The notes under the pieces were generated by a model. That model was given only the letters and a program-made list of their open reading frames with translations. It was not told the DNA's origin and did not search any database. This document shows, piece by piece, positions 49,402-62,261 of a stretch of DNA of 64,000 nucleotides. How positions within the stretch are numbered: the stretch's first letter is position 1; each line of letters starts with the position of its first letter. Source of the DNA: Mucor racemosus (taxonomy: Eukaryota; Mucoromycota; Mucoromycetes; Mucorales; Mucoraceae). The position numbers were made by a program, and so were the translations under genes. The stretch is from positions 744,001-808,000 of the forward strand of contig JAPEHQ010000006.1 in assembly GCA_027405735.1 (NCBI GenBank), given 5' to 3'.

Positions 49402-50977
49402 TATTGTAAAAGGGAAACAAGTGGGGAAGAGAAACAATAAAGTGAAGCGGAATAAAAAGCAGAAACAGAAACAAGGAAAGGGAGGGGGTCATGGAAAAAG
49501 ATATGAGTGGAGATTTTTTTATATTACAATTTACTTACGGCGATATTAAATCCATCCAATTGGAAAGATGCCTCATGTATAGTCCGTTTTTAAGATTTTC
49601 TTGTGTGTGGCAATTGAGCAAATTATCATCTCGATAAATCAATTTATCATTACTCAAACTGTCGGCCACCAGTTCAAGTTATAACACTTTACAAAGATAG
49701 TAAAAATAAGCTCACATTATGCTTGGGGGATGTTGCTCTTACTGATAATGTTCGAGATTAGACATTACCTCCAATCTTCTTTAGTAAAATATCTTTTTCT
49801 GTAATAGATTATATCGCAAAAAAATAGCATCTGTGCTTTTAAAGATTATTTACAAAGCATTGAGAAAAGACAAAAGCCAAAAACTAATAAAGTATTCTTC
49901 TTTAGCATATCAAGTTGATGACAGTATTTTTTCTTTCTAAAAAAGTGAAAGTTTTGCCAAAAAGTTTCTTTTGTAAAGGTTACCTTTGCTGTTAAAAAAG
50001 CGACATTTGAACTTTCTTGTACAACAACAATAACAGACTTTTTTTTCTTTTTTTTTCTTTTTTTTTTTTTTTTTTGCCTCTGTTTTAATAGACTAAAAAT
50101 TCTTTGCGTTTAATTAATTGTTGAATAACGTAATACAGGGCTTTTTCAACGAGTTTGTACCTTGATAGTGTCAAGATGAGGAGTCTCGGATGAAAGCTCA
50201 AAAAATACAAAATTTGGGGCTCAGCGCGCTCAGCGCGCTCAACGATATTTATGATATTTTGACATTTTTCCGTCAATACATTCAACTTGATGATGGTATA
50301 ACTACTTCAATAAATGCTGAAAATACAACTTGTAAATTGTGGTTAATTCCCTGCTTCTTGCTTTTTTAATGGTATTAAATATATATCTGTAACATATCTA
50401 ATTAATGCACGCTCCGATTTTGAAAAATAGTTTTCCTAAAAAGACGGATAAAAGTTGCCCAGCATCTCCTGTCAGTTTTGAAACTACAAAAAGTTTACGC
50501 AATCAATGCAAATTTTGTATGAAAAGGTTCCTTAAATTCTCATCTATCATCTGATGTTATGTTTGTGCTGGTTTAAAGCTGTTTATTATAAGATTTCTGT
50601 AGTTTTCCCTTGTTTTCAGGCTTATCAATGTTTTTTTCTTTTTTTTAAAAAAAAAGGCGGCTATTTTTGTAGGGTTTACTCAACAACCACTTTAGCGTAA
50701 ATCAACAATCTGATTCAACTTGAATTAACAACCACTTCAACGCAAATCGATAAAATCTACAGGCTATAAACACGTGGTTTACGATTTACCAGTTTGGTCA
50801 AGCTGATATATACGGCCGCATTAGTCAAAAATCATGTGGCATGTTCTATTCATCCGAAAATACCATTATGTTTCTGTTTGTTTGTTTTTCGTAAGAGAAA
50901 AAGTTTATTATTTATAGATTTCATGAGTAAAAAGATTGATAAATTCTTTATTTCAATGAGAAGAAAAGATGGATAGT

Positions 50978-51019
<42 letters not shown>

Positions 51020-51270
51020 TTGATATAAAATAAGATAATAGTAGTAATAGTTTAATAGTTGTAGTAATAGTAGTAGTAGTAATGGCAGTAGTAAAATTAC
51101 AAAAGAGGGTAATGTTGTTTTGGGTTGATATGTATACAAATTTCAATACAGACAAATTCTGTATTATATGATAGCATTAAAAGGCTAATATATGCATATA
51201 ATCATATATCGTAAAAAAAAAAAAAAAAAAAAAGATAATATACTGTATAATACATGAGATCAAGTTTGCT
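49402..51270. other. Intergenic with simple repeats
   Basis: Promoter of SCS7, a long T-run at about 50040-50075, a GC-rich palindromic patch of repeated CAGCGCGCT at about 50222-50241, and a TA repeat at 50981-51016. No gene recognised. Confidence 0.5.
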
Positions 51271-51897
51271 TTAGACCTTTTCGTGAGATCTAACTCTACC
51301 GGGACCACAGATACAAGCAAAGCAATAACCGATAGAAGAGAATAAAAGAGCAATAAATGCACCCAAAGTCATCCACATGGAAGGACCTAAATTACCAGAT
51401 ACACTTGAACTTTCACCCTTTGCAGCATTAATACCACGAATGGAGACCACAAGAATAATGACAAATACCACTAATTGAACGACAAAAGCAATAAAGGTCA
51501 TGAGAGAAGCCAAGAAATCAGGACCACGTCTAAAGTGGCTCATGATGGTAATGATCAATGCAAGGAAAGTGAAACCTAATGCGATCCAATACAAAATGAA
51601 ATTGGCCAAAAATAAACGATCCAAGTTACTGACACCGTCTAAATAACTACCAACGCCGCCAGCATTACTCCAGTTGAAAGCTGGAACAGGTTTACTACAC
51701 ATGCTTACACCATCACTGGAAGAGCCAGTACAATAACTCCATAAACCAGCAATGACAAACTCTCTGCCAGTGTATACTTTGACAAAATATAAATCCTTCA
51801 AGAAAGGTTGATTATAAGTTGTACCTATCATAGAAAAGACTTGAAGTACAAGTGCAGCGAATGTAAAGAAAGTGGCTAAATGTCCAAAGATTGCCAT
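51271..51897 (-). CDS. SUR7/PalI family four-TM membrane protein
   Basis: Single exon, 208 aa. Eisosome, pH-sensing or plasma-membrane organisation protein of the claudin-like SUR7/PalI superfamily. Four hydrophobic segments are visible at about residues 6-26, 98-120, 130-152 and 170-195. The first extracellular loop carries the family signature GLWSYC with a second Cys (SMCSKP). The tail RSHEKV is short and basic. SUR7 and PalI/Rim9 cannot be told apart from this sequence. Confidence 0.88.
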   Translation of the reverse strand: MAIFGHLATFFTFAALVLQVFSMIGTTYNQPFLKDLYFVKVYTGREFVIAGLWSYCTGSSSDGVSMCSKPVPAFNWSNAGGVGSYLDGVSNLDRLFLANFILYWIALGFTFLALIITIMSHFRRGPDFLASLMTFIAFVVQLVVFVIILVVSIRGINAAKGESSSVSGNLGPSMWMTLGAFIALLFSSIGYCFACICGPGRVRSHEKV

Positions 51898-54050
51898 TAT
51901 AAAAAATAAGTTGTTGTGTTTTGAGGAGAATAAAGAAAATAAATGGGGAAATGATCAAATCAACAAGTCTTTTTATACTATTTGACAGAATACAAAAGTA
52001 AAAAGATTTTTAGTAGTGACGATATTGGTGTTTTAAGATTAAAAATAAACTCATGTTCCAGCACCGGTAAAGAAGCTAAACTATCTTTGTTTGTTATACA
52101 ACCCAATCTAGACACATATTTAACCAATAAAATGATTTCATAGCTGCTTATATTTACCTTCCTTGGCAAGCTACTAAGCACACATTATACAGATTCAATC
52201 ATTGTGCAACAGTGTACATGAAGCATGTATTCGGCAATATCCTATTCACGTCACTTTTGTAAAAAGGTATCAATACGTCATATAAAACTATACATTCTGT
52301 AGTGCTATACACGAATTCATGATGAAATGTAAGTATACTATTTTTCATGCAACGCCACTTGCTAGCAAATCTATGGCATGTAAATGGATATTGCTATATG
52401 TAATCGATAAGCCTTCCATATTAAATTTACATATATAGAATAATCGTGGCGGCTTGTTGGCTTGGCCTGAAACTTCTATTGTTTCTTTTTTTTTTCTTAA
52501 AAAAAAAACCTTTCTTGGCAATGAAATGGATGTGGTGTACATTGGACAAAAGCATTTTGTTGCTACACAAACAATGATCGAAATATTCGTATTCTTATAT
52601 TTTTAAGCAAGAAGAGGAGAGGGGCATCCGGCGGAGTATTATCAACGGAGGTGTCAAAGTTACTCTTCAGGGACGATTTAGTGATTTAGAAAAGCAATTA
52701 AACACTTTTTCGAAACTGGATTAGATTATCAACACATTTATCACATTTATTATCTATAAAAAATGTTATATTTTAGGTGGTTTAACAGCAAAAATAAGAG
52801 AAAAGGACCTAATAAAAGTAATCATTACAGCAAAAAGCTGATTGTCTTCCATCATCTGCTTAGCAAAAAAAAAAAAAAAAACGATGTTGCTTATCTTGGT
52901 GAATCGTATTGCTAAATAACAGATAATCGCTTGAGCCTGTAGTTGGCTCTAGATTGCTTATTTGACTGTATAACGAAACAGACTTTTGATGAATTGCTAG
53001 TAGACTTACAACCCTTTAAAGTATTTTCATCAATTTCAAAAGCAATACACCATAATATATATTATATTTAATGTTTTGAAAGCTATTGCTAAACTTTGTA
53101 CTATTATTTTTGTTTGAAATAATTCGTTTTTGAAAGGGTATATAGAATTTTCTGTCATTGTAACACCAAAATTGCATAAACCAGAGCTTTAAAGAGCGCA
53201 TTAATGTGGTTCTCGGCATTTTACTGATTCTCGTAAGTATACTAAATAATTGCCCTAATTCACTAGATGCGTTAATAGATGGGTCTCAGATTTCCTGAGA
53301 CATGATTTCACTCGATTTTTTCATGAGGGGTACCTCATCCACAATCGCATTTTTTAAGAAATCAAGTTTTTGACCCTAAAATGAACTTTTTTCACCAAGG
53401 TATGAGAGATATACGATGACCGTAAGAGCTAAAGATCTTAGTTGAAGCAAAGTGTACCTTAAATTTGCATTGTTATTTTGGACTTTTTGCCAAAAAAGCT
53501 GAAAATTTTAAGTATCTTAAATAACTGTCTGATTAGTAGAAAATGAAGCAATATAAAAATGCCATGTTATGCCTCTATATAACTACCATATATTTTATTT
53601 AAAATAGAAGGTATAATAACTCTGCTATTTTGGAAGAAAAAATCCTTTAAATGTCAATATTTGTCAAAAAATCGAAAATAAAATAAAAACTGACCAGCTG
53701 CGAGCTAGGCAATTTGAACCCAGTGATATGCTAGTTTTATGAAACTAAATATTCATTATTTCAAATTTTGATAAGCTAATTGTAGAAGTAGAGTGGCCCT
53801 TTCATAAAAGAAATATATGCAAAATACGAATTAAAAATATATTTTCTACTTGAATTACAATTGCATTCGCTTTGAATGAAGAAATAATGGTATTTTCTAC
53901 CATGACAAACCACTCCAAAAAGAACTACAACAATTACGTCACTTAGATATGCATAGGAGTGAGCTGTTGCACAATTAGAATAATATTCAAAACAGGTGCG
54001 CTACGATCATCGCGTAATATACAACCTTTTCTCTATCTTGAAGCACATAT
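51898..54050. other. Intergenic, AT-rich
   Basis: No supported gene in about 2.1 kb. A short perfect hairpin GTCTCAG/CTGAGAC lies at about 53283-53302. Small open stretches are not gene-like. Confidence 0.5.
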
Positions 54051-54470
54051 ATGACTAACCCAACAACCAGCACCACTAATAAAAATACTTCAAAACCAGA
54101 TGAAGCTTCAAAAGAAGAATCATTTGAAAATAAGACTAATGGCCAACTGGGAGCATTAGAAGAAGATGATGAATTTGAGGAATTTGAAGCTGAAGGTTAG
54201 GTATTTATGCAGATTATTTTAGTATCATTTTAGACTAAAAAAAAACTGTGGGTTTAGAATGGGAGGAACCCCACAATGAGGACCAAAATGATGATAGCTT
54301 ATGGGATGATAATTGGGATGATGACGATATTGAAGAAGATTTTTACAAAATCATCCAGTAAGTATATTACATAAATAAAACACAAAAGGGACATTTAGTT
54401 TTGAAATACTTTAAATAGAACCGAATCTGTTCAAAATGCTACAACAGAACCACAATCAATGACAATGTAA
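54051..54470 (+). CDS. SEM1: Sem1/Dss1 proteasome lid and TREX-2 subunit
   Basis: Three exons: 54051-54195, 54258-54357 and 54419-54470, giving 98 aa. A small, highly acidic, disordered protein that joins the 26S proteasome lid, TREX-2 and BRCA2-like complexes. The diagnostic acidic segments are LEEDDEFEEFEAEGEWEE and SLWDDNWDDDDIEEDF. The N-terminal Thr/Lys-rich stretch is longer than the minimal family (about 70-90 aa). Splice phases agree. The family pattern is unmistakable. Confidence 0.93.
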
Positions 54471-55121
54471 AGAAATAAATCTAGAAATTACACGTGTAAA
54501 GCCATAATTTATGTGATACAAATTCCTGTTTTATGATTTATGATGTCAATAAAATACTTGTTGTCTCCTTTCTATTGTTCAAAAGACAAAATTACATCAC
54601 TACGAGTCTTATTGTTCTATATAAATAAAACAGAATATTCTAGTTGGCGTACCTTTTTTTTTTATATATCAATTGGTATCATATTCATTTATGAGTGAGC
54701 TCCGCATATATCTCAGCGATTTTGATGTTTCTGATCTACGTTAATTTGATTTAAGCATTGAAGGAGCACTTACAGCGGTTTATTAGTGGTTACCGTTTGA
54801 AACTAGAGCAAGTTACCTAGTGTAAAGAAAACCTAAAAAGTGCAAAGTTACTTTTTTTGATCCCACTTGTAATTAATGAGTAGTGCAGTAAAACAAACTA
54901 ACCTGAATGTTGCACAGATCATCATCAAACTACGTCAGAATCTCAAAATGGTTGATCTTGATGCACAAAACACTGACAGATCAATAGACTAACTTTGCAT
55001 CACATGAACTATAATATCGTAACTATTACCGCTTTTTTGGATCTTCAGTGAAATTTGATATAAATAGGAAGATCTTTGGATCTAAAAATCAATTTTATTC
55101 ATTCTAATCAACAAAATAAAA
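54471..55121. other. Intergenic between SEM1 and the small basic gene
   Basis: 3' flank of SEM1 (AATAAAATAC) and promoter of the next gene. No ORF. Confidence 0.5.
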
Positions 55122-55653
55122 ATGGGAAATACTCACAGTACAACAACAAGAAGACAAGCTGCACCAAGAAAAGTGAAAGCAAAAAAAAAGTATTTATAAA
55201 ATTAATTAAAATATATAAACAGTTTTATTAACGTACATTATTAGCCCTGTTAGATTTGGTCTTCCATCTCAAAGACGGGCACATGCTGCTCCAGTAGTTC
55301 AACCTCGTCGTAAATTTGGCTTTGGCTCATCAAGAAAACATCGACAAACAGCTGCTCCTGTAGCCACATCTACTGTTCCATCCAATTCAATGACATTACG
55401 TAAACTTAAAGCAAAGATTTCTCCTGGTCCTAAAGTAGCTACTACAAACAAGAGATCAAGAAAACATGCCAAAAGAGACCCTGTTGGTGGTTTCGTAAAC
55501 AAATTAGCTCCTGCTGCTGCTGCTGCTGGAGTTTCTGCTGCGCCAAAACGTCAATCTCGTGGCTTCGGCTTTGGAAGTCGTAAACAAGCTCAACCTCCTA
55601 TCACTTCAAAGAGAGGAATGTTTAGTAGATTCCAAAAAGCAAGAAGATACTAA
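55122..55653 (+). CDS. Small basic protein with N-myristoylation-like start
   Basis: Two exons: 55122-55189 and 55245-55653, giving 158 aa. The N terminus MGNTHSTTTRRQ fits an N-myristoylation consensus (Gly2, Ser6). The rest is strongly basic, with a repeated motif: KFGFGSSRKHRQTAAP and RGFGFGSRKQAQPP. A poly-Ala run and a GMFSRFQKARRY end follow. No domain recognised. The combination of acylation signal and basic body suggests a peripheral membrane protein, which is inference. The splice (AA|C) is in phase. Confidence 0.78.
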
Positions 55654-55864
55654 CCTTTCACTGTACATAAATATCTGTAAAGGACTCATTTTGTGAATAT
55701 GATAATGGCTTTTTCTCTTCCTCCTCACCCCACTAGTTTGCATACGCAAAAATGTGTATTATATTATATAAATACTTTATTATCTGTATATTTAGCCTTA
55801 TGAAATAAATAATCAAACCTAACTTTCTTCATTATAAAATGCATGTGTAAAAAGGTTAAGTTTA

Positions 55865-56320
55865 TTAACGAACAACCCGAACTTTAACATTATCCACACT
55901 TTGGAGATGTCCATTTATTCTATGCACAGCAATTAGCTCAGAAGACCCGCCTTTTGAACTAACTGCTTTCTGGGGTACGATAAAGTGAAAGATACCACCA
56001 TTTTCAATATATCCACCACCCAAGAAGTCTTCTCGGTCATTGTTAAAGAAAAAATTAACCATTTCTCCATTTTGACCAGGTTTAAACGACTACATAAATA
56101 TAATAGATGATCAATATTTGTTACGCTCATACATATTTATGATTTATTTACAACTTTGGCGCTTTGTCCAACTTTCCAGACAGTTCCAGCTGTAGGAAAA
56201 GTTACTGCGAGATTGTTATTAAGTTTTGCAAATGCAGGACCATACTTTTATCTGCTTACTTTGGGTTACAGCTGTGCTTATAATTCCACACAACAAAATA
56301 ATTAGTGTTTTAATGATCAT
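55865..56320 (-). CDS. Small secreted Kre9/Knh1-like domain protein
   Basis: Three exons on the minus strand: 56320-56260, 56204-56152 and 56089-55865, giving 112 aa. A signal peptide (MIIKTLIILLCGIISTAVTQ) leads into ITFPTAGTVWKVGQSAKVSF, the opening strand pattern of the Kre9/Knh1 (Ser-Thr-rich GPI-anchored family) domain, followed by GYIENGGIFHFIVPQKAV and a C-terminal VDNVKVRVVR. It lacks a GPI signal and Ser/Thr stalk, so it is probably freely secreted or wall-bound. It converges tail-to-tail with the small basic gene (about 210 bp apart). Confidence 0.83.
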
Positions 56321-57543
56321 TGACAAACGAAATGGCAAACACTAAAGCAAGATGTGAGCTTATTTATTTACTTTTTGGATAGCAATGAAAATGCTCTGAG
56401 AATTTAGCTCGGTGAATCCGAGATTTAAAAGAAACAATTATCAGGGATCGGCTGCAAAACATGCATAACTACGCAATAACTACAGAATTTGATTCAATAT
56501 TCATGTGAGAGCTTTTGAACAATTAATAAACGTTAATGTACAAATCACTATGTTAAATACTACTGGTGCACAAGGAGAACTACAATATGAAGAAAATAAT
56601 TTAAAATTGCATATAAAAATATTATGTAGTTTACAATCATTAAATATTTTCCTCGCGTAAACAATACAGCCAGTAACAAAATAATCCCAGAAATAATAGA
56701 ATAGAATAAAGATTGATCCTAGGTCAAAGGATCAAGTTTGCTCTAGTAACATTTGAAACATGCTTACTACAGAGTTATAGATATTCTCAGCTCTGTTGAA
56801 GCAATAAAAAACAATATCCAAAGATGTATATGCCTTTCAAAAGCTTCCTAGAGTAAATTAAGATACTTGAGTGCTCATAAAAATCGATCAATTTTGAATG
56901 GAGGTTAGAGCTTTCTTTAATGTTTTCAGCATTCATTAGAAATATTATACAATATAACTTTATTTTGAAAAATTTGGAAAATTAGGACATATAAAAATGT
57001 AAATGGGATATCAGAATAACCACCAATGGGAAAACTAGAGGATTTGTATCACAAGAATAAACACACTATATGCTTCAAACAGTCTTTATTAAAATACTTT
57101 ATGTGTCAAAAAAAAGTATTCAGCGCAAATCGAGATACGGTCAATTCAGGTATAAATCTCCATTAAAACGAAATCAGCAGTGTATACATTACCCTCATTC
57201 TCAAATAGCTAGAAGAAATTTTAAACAGATCACACACTTCCCGTTTTACATATATACTAGTCAATTATCGCAAAAATACCAGCAGACAATCTATAGGGTC
57301 AAAGTTAGTAGCTTTTCTTTAGCTTTAAATGCTGCCATTATTCAACATTCTTGTTTGGAAAATATTTCATTACATCACATTGTTGTGCGAGATCATGTAT
57401 TCATCTGACAATAGATAGAAATTAAATAAAATGTGTAGAGACAAAGATATAGTAATAGAAATATGATAATAAATACAGCAAAATTACTGAAAATTAACAA
57501 TACGGGGCTAAACGACTAACTGTTTATTTTATGATGAGGATGA

Positions 57544-57574
<31 letters not shown>

Positions 57575-57654
57575 TTGCAAAAAAATCATTTTTATAGTTT
57601 TATAATCTTTAAAATCAGAATGTCCTACTTTTTTTTAATAATTAGACCCATACC
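56321..57654. other. Intergenic, AT-rich
   Basis: Promoter of the secreted protein gene; an open stretch at 57070-57408 lacks gene-like features; a TA repeat lies at about 57546-57565. Otherwise nothing seen. Confidence 0.5.
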
Positions 57655-59015
57655 TTACGCACTGATAAATAGATTTGAATTAATTGCATTATTCTATCCA
57701 TTTCTAAATTTATTCTATACCTCACAAAAGATTCAGAAACACGTAAAAAACTGCTTTCCCCCTAAAAACTGGATACATTTTTTCATCCCCGTGCAACTTT
57801 TTTTTTCACTAAATAACGCCACAAAAAAATTATATGCCAATGTACCTGAGATGTTCAGCTTTAATCCAAAAATGAGTATCCGGAAATATCCTACTTTTTA
57901 CAGGTGATATTAATTTTTCAGTGCTAATGTTTCAGATTTTTACGCGTATTTCATTGCTAAAAGTCAAAAACTTTGGGGCTCCATATCTCGAAGAATAATT
58001 AAGCTATACTAGCATCTTTCAATAATAAAACTAACTTGTTTTAAAGTACTCTATAACATGTCTAAGTTTAAAAAAATTCTGAGCACTTTTATTTTTTTTT
58101 TCATTTTTTTGACATTTCTGTAGTAGATTTCAAAATATTCGCTAAATTGAGCAGCATCTCTTTTACATTTATTTTATCACACTCATTGAGCTCTCTTGGA
58201 TCCAATTTAGTTTTTTTCAAAATATTGATTTTTCGTGGAGATATCCTCAAAAATGTGTATCAAGGGACACTTTCATTTCTGGCTTCAATTTTTCCCTTAT
58301 ATACCCTCATCCCAAATTCTGATTTTGAAAAAAAATCGACAAAAATCTCGCTTTCTCTACGGAAAATGCAGCTAGACAATTTTGCAATAGCTCGATCGAT
58401 AGGTAATTTTTTTGCACATTGTCTCAATGTTTTATATTTAAAAAACGCTTATAAAAAGTGATATGTATCTTCAAAAAACCTCGAAAATTTCAATTGCATT
58501 TTGCGCACAATTTAATGTGAAACATTTACCTGAATTTTATTTAGATAGATGCAGAATTCAAAACTCTACAGAAACTATTTAATAAGCTAGGTCTACTTAT
58601 TTTGCAGTTCATGAACAATTAAACAATTTTGTTTTTTTCATCATTTTCTGATCGATTTGTACAAATCGATTTTGGAGCCCAGCCATGATAAATGTTAAGC
58701 TGTAATATGAACTATTATTTTGATTATATCGACGAAAAATCAACATTTTTCGTCAAAACAAAAAATGCAAGATAGCCTTTAGTTGGATCTACCTTGTAAA
58801 TACAAAAAATTGACATATTATATCAATTTAGGTGACCAATTGTTTTTGCAATCGATTTTAAGTCAGTTTGGTCGTCAATGTTAGTCCAATGCTGCGCTTA
58901 TATTCTGGTATTAACCCTTTTACTTTCGAACAAATATCAATGGCCCATGGAGAAAAAGTATATCTTCTTTGAAGATTTGACGGAATCCGACTCAATATTG
59001 GGCAAGAACATTCGA
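57655..59015 (+). repeat. 1.3-kb repeat module, complete stand-alone copy
   Basis: Matches the first module of copies A and B and the inverted copy at 42856-44825, from GCACTG.TAAA.AGATTT at the left to ATTGGGCAA.A.CATTC at the right. It ends where copies A and B continue into the dynein-carrying part, so this module can exist by itself. The short ORF at 58147-58461 recurs in the other copies. Confidence 0.8.
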
Positions 59016-59341
59016 ATCACAGCTCAATAATTATTTATTACATATAGGCCAAAAGTTTTTATTTAGCACACTTTGATATACAATATGGTACTATGGTATA
59101 ATAATATGTATCGTTTTAATATGTAGTTGTCTTGTTCACTTCCAGATATTTTTGGTTGCTCTTATTTCGTTCTTTTGTCTAATGAGGATACCTATCATTA
59201 TGTGTGAACTAAATATGATACAGAATGTTTCGTTGTTTATTATAAATTACTATTAACATTTACTATGGTTATTATTCTTATGTGTTATTATTATTATTAT
59301 TGTTATTATTATTATTATTATTATATTATGAAAGCTACTAT
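59016..59341. other. Intergenic 3' flank of ESA1
   Basis: Contains an ATT trinucleotide microsatellite (59285-59325). Confidence 0.6.
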
Positions 59342-61056
<1,715 letters not shown>

Positions 61057-61861
61057 ATGTTGGCTACTCGCTCCATCTTAAAGACAGTTGCTCAAAGTAA
61101 ATAGAGACATTGGATATCAACAAGTATAACATGCTAATTTGAATTTAATAGACCCTGTCGTATTCAGAAACGCTGTTGCTACCTCTCCTGCTCTTGGTGT
61201 TAGGTAAGTAACCATGGCAACCGGACATTGCATTCAATTACCGTAATTATAATAACACCAACACCAACAACAACAATAATAGACATTTCAATGCCTCTCG
61301 TAAGGCTCAAGAGCAATGTGCTGCTGCTGAATCCGAGCTTTTGCGTCAACAACGTAAACTTCGCCCTGTTTCCCCCCATCTTCAAATTTACCAACCTCAA
61401 ATCACTTGGTATTTGTCTGGTCTTCACAGAGTTACTGGTGCTGCTTTAGGTGGTGGTAAGTTAAAACGCGATGAAAAAACCTTTTTTTTTATTATCTTTT
61501 ATCTAAAATTTAATTACTCTATTTGGTAGCTTTCTACTTGGGTGCCCTTGCCTACGTTGCCGCTCCTGCTGTTGGTGTTACAATTGATACTGCCAGCATT
61601 ATTTCTGCTGCTGCTGCTGCTCCTTTTGCTGTAAAGTTCATTGCAAAGACAACTGTCGCTGCTCCTTTTGTTTTCCATTGTCTTAATGGTGTTAGACATT
61701 TGGTAAGTTTGAATTAAATGTTGAATTATTTTGGTTTGCTAATGCAGATAATGTAGGTTTGGGATGTCACCAAGATGATTGATATCAAGAGTGTTTATAA
61801 GACTGGTTACGCCGTCATCGGCGCCACTGCTGTTGGTACTTTATACTTGGCTTCCATGTGA
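61057..61861 (+). CDS. SDH3: Succinate dehydrogenase cytochrome b subunit (Sdh3)
   Basis: Five exons: 61057-61096, 61152-61203, 61283-61455, 61530-61702 and 61757-61861, giving 180 aa. Membrane anchor and heme-b subunit of mitochondrial complex II. The basic N terminus (MLATRSILKTVAQ) is a mitochondrial presequence. SDH3 signatures are RPVSPHLQIYQPQITWYLSG, LHRVTGAALGG (quinone-site Ser/Arg region) and FHCLNGVRHLVWD (heme His), with three hydrophobic helices. All junctions are in phase. Confidence 0.95.
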
Positions 61862-62261
61862 TCCTCTTCATCTAACTTTAGTCATAAAATACATTAAATA
61901 ACACAATAAAAAAAAAATACGAATAAATTATTACTTTGTGTAGCCCAAACTGGAAAAAAGATTAGTAGTAATAAGGTTAAATAAGGTTGCATGTGAATTT
62001 CTATTTGAACAAGGATGATTTCAGAGCGAAAACCATGATTCATACAAGTAATAATAGTGTATTTTTATACAGCGATGTGCAATTGATCAAACGTACTTAC
62101 TACATTGCGCATACGTTCTCTTTTTCTTTTACCATTCATTCAATGTTACATTCTCTTGAAAATATGGGGAAAAAGTCGGACATTGCTCCTTGCCGAATCG
62201 TTCCGTCAATTTGGCCAGATCAAAGAAATGCGGTACAAATCATGCAGTGCTCTTTCAAACA
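61862..62261. other. Intergenic between SDH3 and the 409-aa gene
   Basis: 3' flank of SDH3, then the leader of the next gene; a frame opens upstream of the chosen ATG but lacks its own ATG. Confidence 0.5.

Noticed and set aside
53680..53740. tRNA-like T-arm on the minus strand (GGGTTCAAATTGCC)
   Set aside because: No A box, anticodon arm or matching acceptor stem upstream; the candidate T-loop would be nine bases.
57070..57408. 112-codon ORF
   Set aside because: Starts at a weak context, shows no domain or gene-like composition, and lies in AT-rich intergenic DNA; probably chance.
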